Origin: Gemmobacter aquatilis
GTDB taxonomy: Bacteria > Pseudomonadota > Alphaproteobacteria > Rhodobacterales > Rhodobacteraceae
Assembly: GCF_900110025.1 (NCBI RefSeq)
Contig: NZ_FOCE01000002.1
Span: forward strand, 1-64,000
Length of the DNA: 64,000 nucleotides
Direction: 5' to 3'
Shown here: positions 62,454-64,000 of the stretch, in pieces
Layout: each line of letters begins with the position of its first letter
Numbering within the stretch: the stretch's first letter is position 1
Notes under the pieces: generated by a model
Databases searched by the model: none
The model's input: only the letters and a program-made list of their open reading frames with translations
Told to the model about the DNA's origin: nothing
Program-made: the position numbers and the translations under genes

Positions 62454-63638
62454 ATGAAAAAACTGCTGCTTGCCACCACAGCAACCGCCCTCTTCGCCGG
62501 CATCGCCAGCGCGGAAGAGGTCAAGGTCGGCGTTCTGCTCGGCTTCACCGGCCCGCTGGAATCCACCGTTCCGAACATGGCCAACGGCGCCGAACTGGCG
62601 ATGAAGGAAGTGTCCGAGTCGGGCAAGTTCATGGGTGGCTCCACCGTGACCCCGCTGCGCGGTGACAGCACCTGCGTCGATGCCGCCGCCGCCCAGTCGG
62701 CTGCCGAACGTCTGGTCACCTCCGACAAGGTGGCGGGCATTGTCGGCGGCGATTGCTCGGGTGTCACCGGCGCCGTGCTGCAGAACGTCGCGCGCCCCAA
62801 TGGCGTCGGCATGATCTCGCCCTCCGCCACCTCGCCCGCGCTGTCCTCGGCCGAAGATGACGGGTTGTTCTTCCGCACCGCCCCGTCGGATGCCCGTCAG
62901 GGCGAAATCATGGCCGATGTGCTGGCCGACAAGGGCGTGACCTCGGCCGCCGTCACCTACACCAACAACGATTACGGCAAGGGTCTGGCCGAAAGCTTCC
63001 AGAAGGCGTTCGAGGCCAAGGGCGGCAAGGTCACCCTGTCTTCGCCGCATGAAGACGGCAAGGCCGACTATTCCGCCGAAGTCGCGGCGCTGGCCTCGGC
63101 GGGCGGCGATGTGCTGGTGGTGGCCGGTTACGTCGATCAGGGCGGCAAGGGCATGATTCAGGCCTCGGTCGATTCGGGCGCCTTCTCGACCTTCTTCCTG
63201 CCCGATGGCATGTATGGCGAAAGCCTGATCGCCGCGATCGGCGCACCGCTCGATGGCTCCTATGGCACCGTCCCCGGCACCGACAGCCCCGGCTCGGCCA
63301 AATTCATCGAGATTTCCAAGGCGGCTGGCTTCGACGGCGCCTCGGCCTATTCGGGCGAAAGCTATGACGCGGCGGCGCTGATGCTGCTGGCGATGGAAGC
63401 GGCGAAATCCACTGCGGGCAAAGACTGGTCCGCCAAGGTGATGGATGTCGCCAACGCCCCGGGCGAGCCGGTCTATCCGGGCGAACTCGGCAAGGCGCTG
63501 GAGCTGATCGCGGCGGGCACCGATATCGACTATGTTGGCGCAACTGCCGTCGAACTGGTCGGTTCCGGCGAATCCGCTGGCGCTTTCCGCGAATACAGCG
63601 TGAAAGACGGCGCCTTCACCACGGACAAGTTCCGCTGA
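62454..63638 (+). CDS. livJ: branched-chain amino acid ABC transporter substrate-binding protein
   Basis: A 394-residue periplasmic binding protein of the LivJ/LivK (peripla_BP_6) family. A signal peptide (KKLLLATTATALFAGIASA) precedes EVKVGVLLGFTGPLESTV; ligand-binding loops include ISPSATSPALSS and TYTNNDYGKGLAESF. Ligand could be branched-chain amino acids or another small molecule such as urea or amides. A hairpin lies between it and the ATPase gene that follows. Confidence 0.93.
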   Translation: MKKLLLATTATALFAGIASAEEVKVGVLLGFTGPLESTVPNMANGAELAMKEVSESGKFMGGSTVTPLRGDSTCVDAAAAQSAAERLVTSDKVAGIVGGDCSGVTGAVLQNVARPNGVGMISPSATSPALSSAEDDGLFFRTAPSDARQGEIMADVLADKGVTSAAVTYTNNDYGKGLAESFQKAFEAKGGKVTLSSPHEDGKADYSAEVAALASAGGDVLVVAGYVDQGGKGMIQASVDSGAFSTFFLPDGMYGESLIAAIGAPLDGSYGTVPGTDSPGSAKFIEISKAAGFDGASAYSGESYDAAALMLLAMEAAKSTAGKDWSAKVMDVANAPGEPVYPGELGKALELIAAGTDIDYVGATAVELVGSGESAGAFREYSVKDGAFTTDKFR

Positions 63639-63666
63639 GCGCCGCCGCCGTATAAACAGATCAGCG

Positions 63667-63690
63667 CGGCCCGGGGCTTGCCCCGGGCCG
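63667..63690 (+). terminator. attenuating hairpin between livJ and livG
   Basis: A perfect 10-bp GC stem (63667-63676 with 63681-63690) with CTTG loop but no proper T run. Such intercistronic hairpins keep binding-protein mRNA more abundant than the membrane components. Confidence 0.6.
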
Positions 63691-63763
63691 TTGCCATAAC
63701 AACTGGCGCACCGCTACCGGGGATCAACCGCGGAGCATCCGTCGCGCCACTGGGGGACATCGG

Positions 63764-64000
63764 ATGATCGTTGTCGAAAATCTGCATAAACATTTTGGCG
63801 GCTTCCATGCCGTCGATGGCGCCTCGCTGGAAATCCGGACAGGCTCCATCACCGGGCTGATCGGCCCGAACGGCGCCGGGAAAACCACGCTGTTCAACGT
63901 GATCGCAGGCCGCCTGCCGCCAACCTCGGGCCGCGTGCTGATGGATGGCGAAGACATCACCGGCCTGCCGCCGCACACGCTGTTTGCCAAGGGCCTGCTG
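63764..64000 (+). CDS. livG: branched-chain amino acid ABC transporter ATP-binding protein LivG (partial)
   Basis: The first 79 residues of an ABC ATPase cut by the window edge. VVENLHKHFGGFHAVDGASL and Walker [13 protein letters not shown] match LivG-type subunits that power uptake with LivH/LivM. Its position after livJ supports the call. The rest of the gene is outside the window. Confidence 0.9.
   Translation, partial: MIVVENLHKHFGGFHAVDGASLEIRTGSITGLIGPNGAGKTTLFNVIAGRLPPTSGRVLMDGEDITGLPPHTLFAKGLL

Overview
This window looks like the chromosome of an alphaproteobacterium of the order Rhodobacterales (Rhodobacteraceae/Paracoccaceae type). The GC content is high. It carries BdhA, a DUF4167 RNA-binding-like protein, an IolC kinase fused to DUF2090, promoters with TTGAC-like -35 and CTAG-like -10 boxes, and an extragenic palindrome of the kind I associate with this order. 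Most of it is housekeeping or catabolic core sequence. The first 1.4 kb differs: it is AT-richer, holds three unrecognised small genes and short repeats, and abuts the 3' end of a tRNA-Gln gene, as the edge of an integrated element would.

Layout: 1-1.4 kb, putative island edge; 1.4-5.4 kb, tRNA-Gln, a BaiN/HI0933-type flavoprotein, rpe and a SulP transporter; 5.4-7.6 kb, a DadA-like oxidase and a LuxR solo; 7.6-9.8 kb, a structured intergenic region and the rpsB-tsf operon; 9.9-13 kb, a serine-hydrolase/TPR-like gene overlapping psuK-psuG (pseudouridine breakdown); 13-15.6 kb, a DUF502 membrane protein, and bdhA with a patatin lipase; 15.7 kb, a candidate small RNA; 15.9-19 kb, a YejA-like binding protein, an entericidin and a dipeptidase; 19-22.2 kb, a copper module (cueR-copA divergent from copZ with two mirrored CueR-type promoters); 22.4-28.2 kb, a Pro/Gln microprotein, TfoX_C, ndk, an ABC-F ATPase, an RTX protein and MarC; 28.4-31 kb, an aspartyl protease, holC and pepA; 31-38.6 kb, the envelope cluster lptF-lptG-lptD-surA-pdxA-rsmA; 38.6-43 kb, DUF4167, prmC-prfA, DUF1499 and agmatinase; 43-48.6 kb, a class III aminotransferase with a tandem operator, DUF1275, an M20 amidohydrolase, mazG and an iron-binding protein; 48.7-51.2 kb, a nucleoside hydrolase, a PhoR-like kinase and a small unknown protein; 51.2-59 kb, a myo-inositol cluster (iolB, iolE, iolD, iolC, an RpiR-family iolR and a Gfo/Idh/MocA dehydrogenase); 59.2-64 kb, class II DAHP synthase, a GlxA-type regulator, DUF805, and livJ followed by a truncated livG.

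Several units are tightly coupled through 1-4 base overlaps: the hydrolase with psuK and psuG, cueR/copA, lptF/lptG/lptD, prfA/prmC, DUF1499/speB and iolC/iolD. The best regulatory signals are two GGAA-N6-TTCC palindromes on both flanks of iolR, mirrored 19-bp-spacer CueR promoters, and a duplicated AACAT-N10-ATGTT operator built into an aminotransferase promoter. No CRISPR array, insertion sequence or defence system is visible. The most novel-looking items are the minus-strand small RNA near 15.75 kb, the hydrolase/TPR gene in the pseudouridine operon, the tandem operator, and the possible tRNA-linked island edge.
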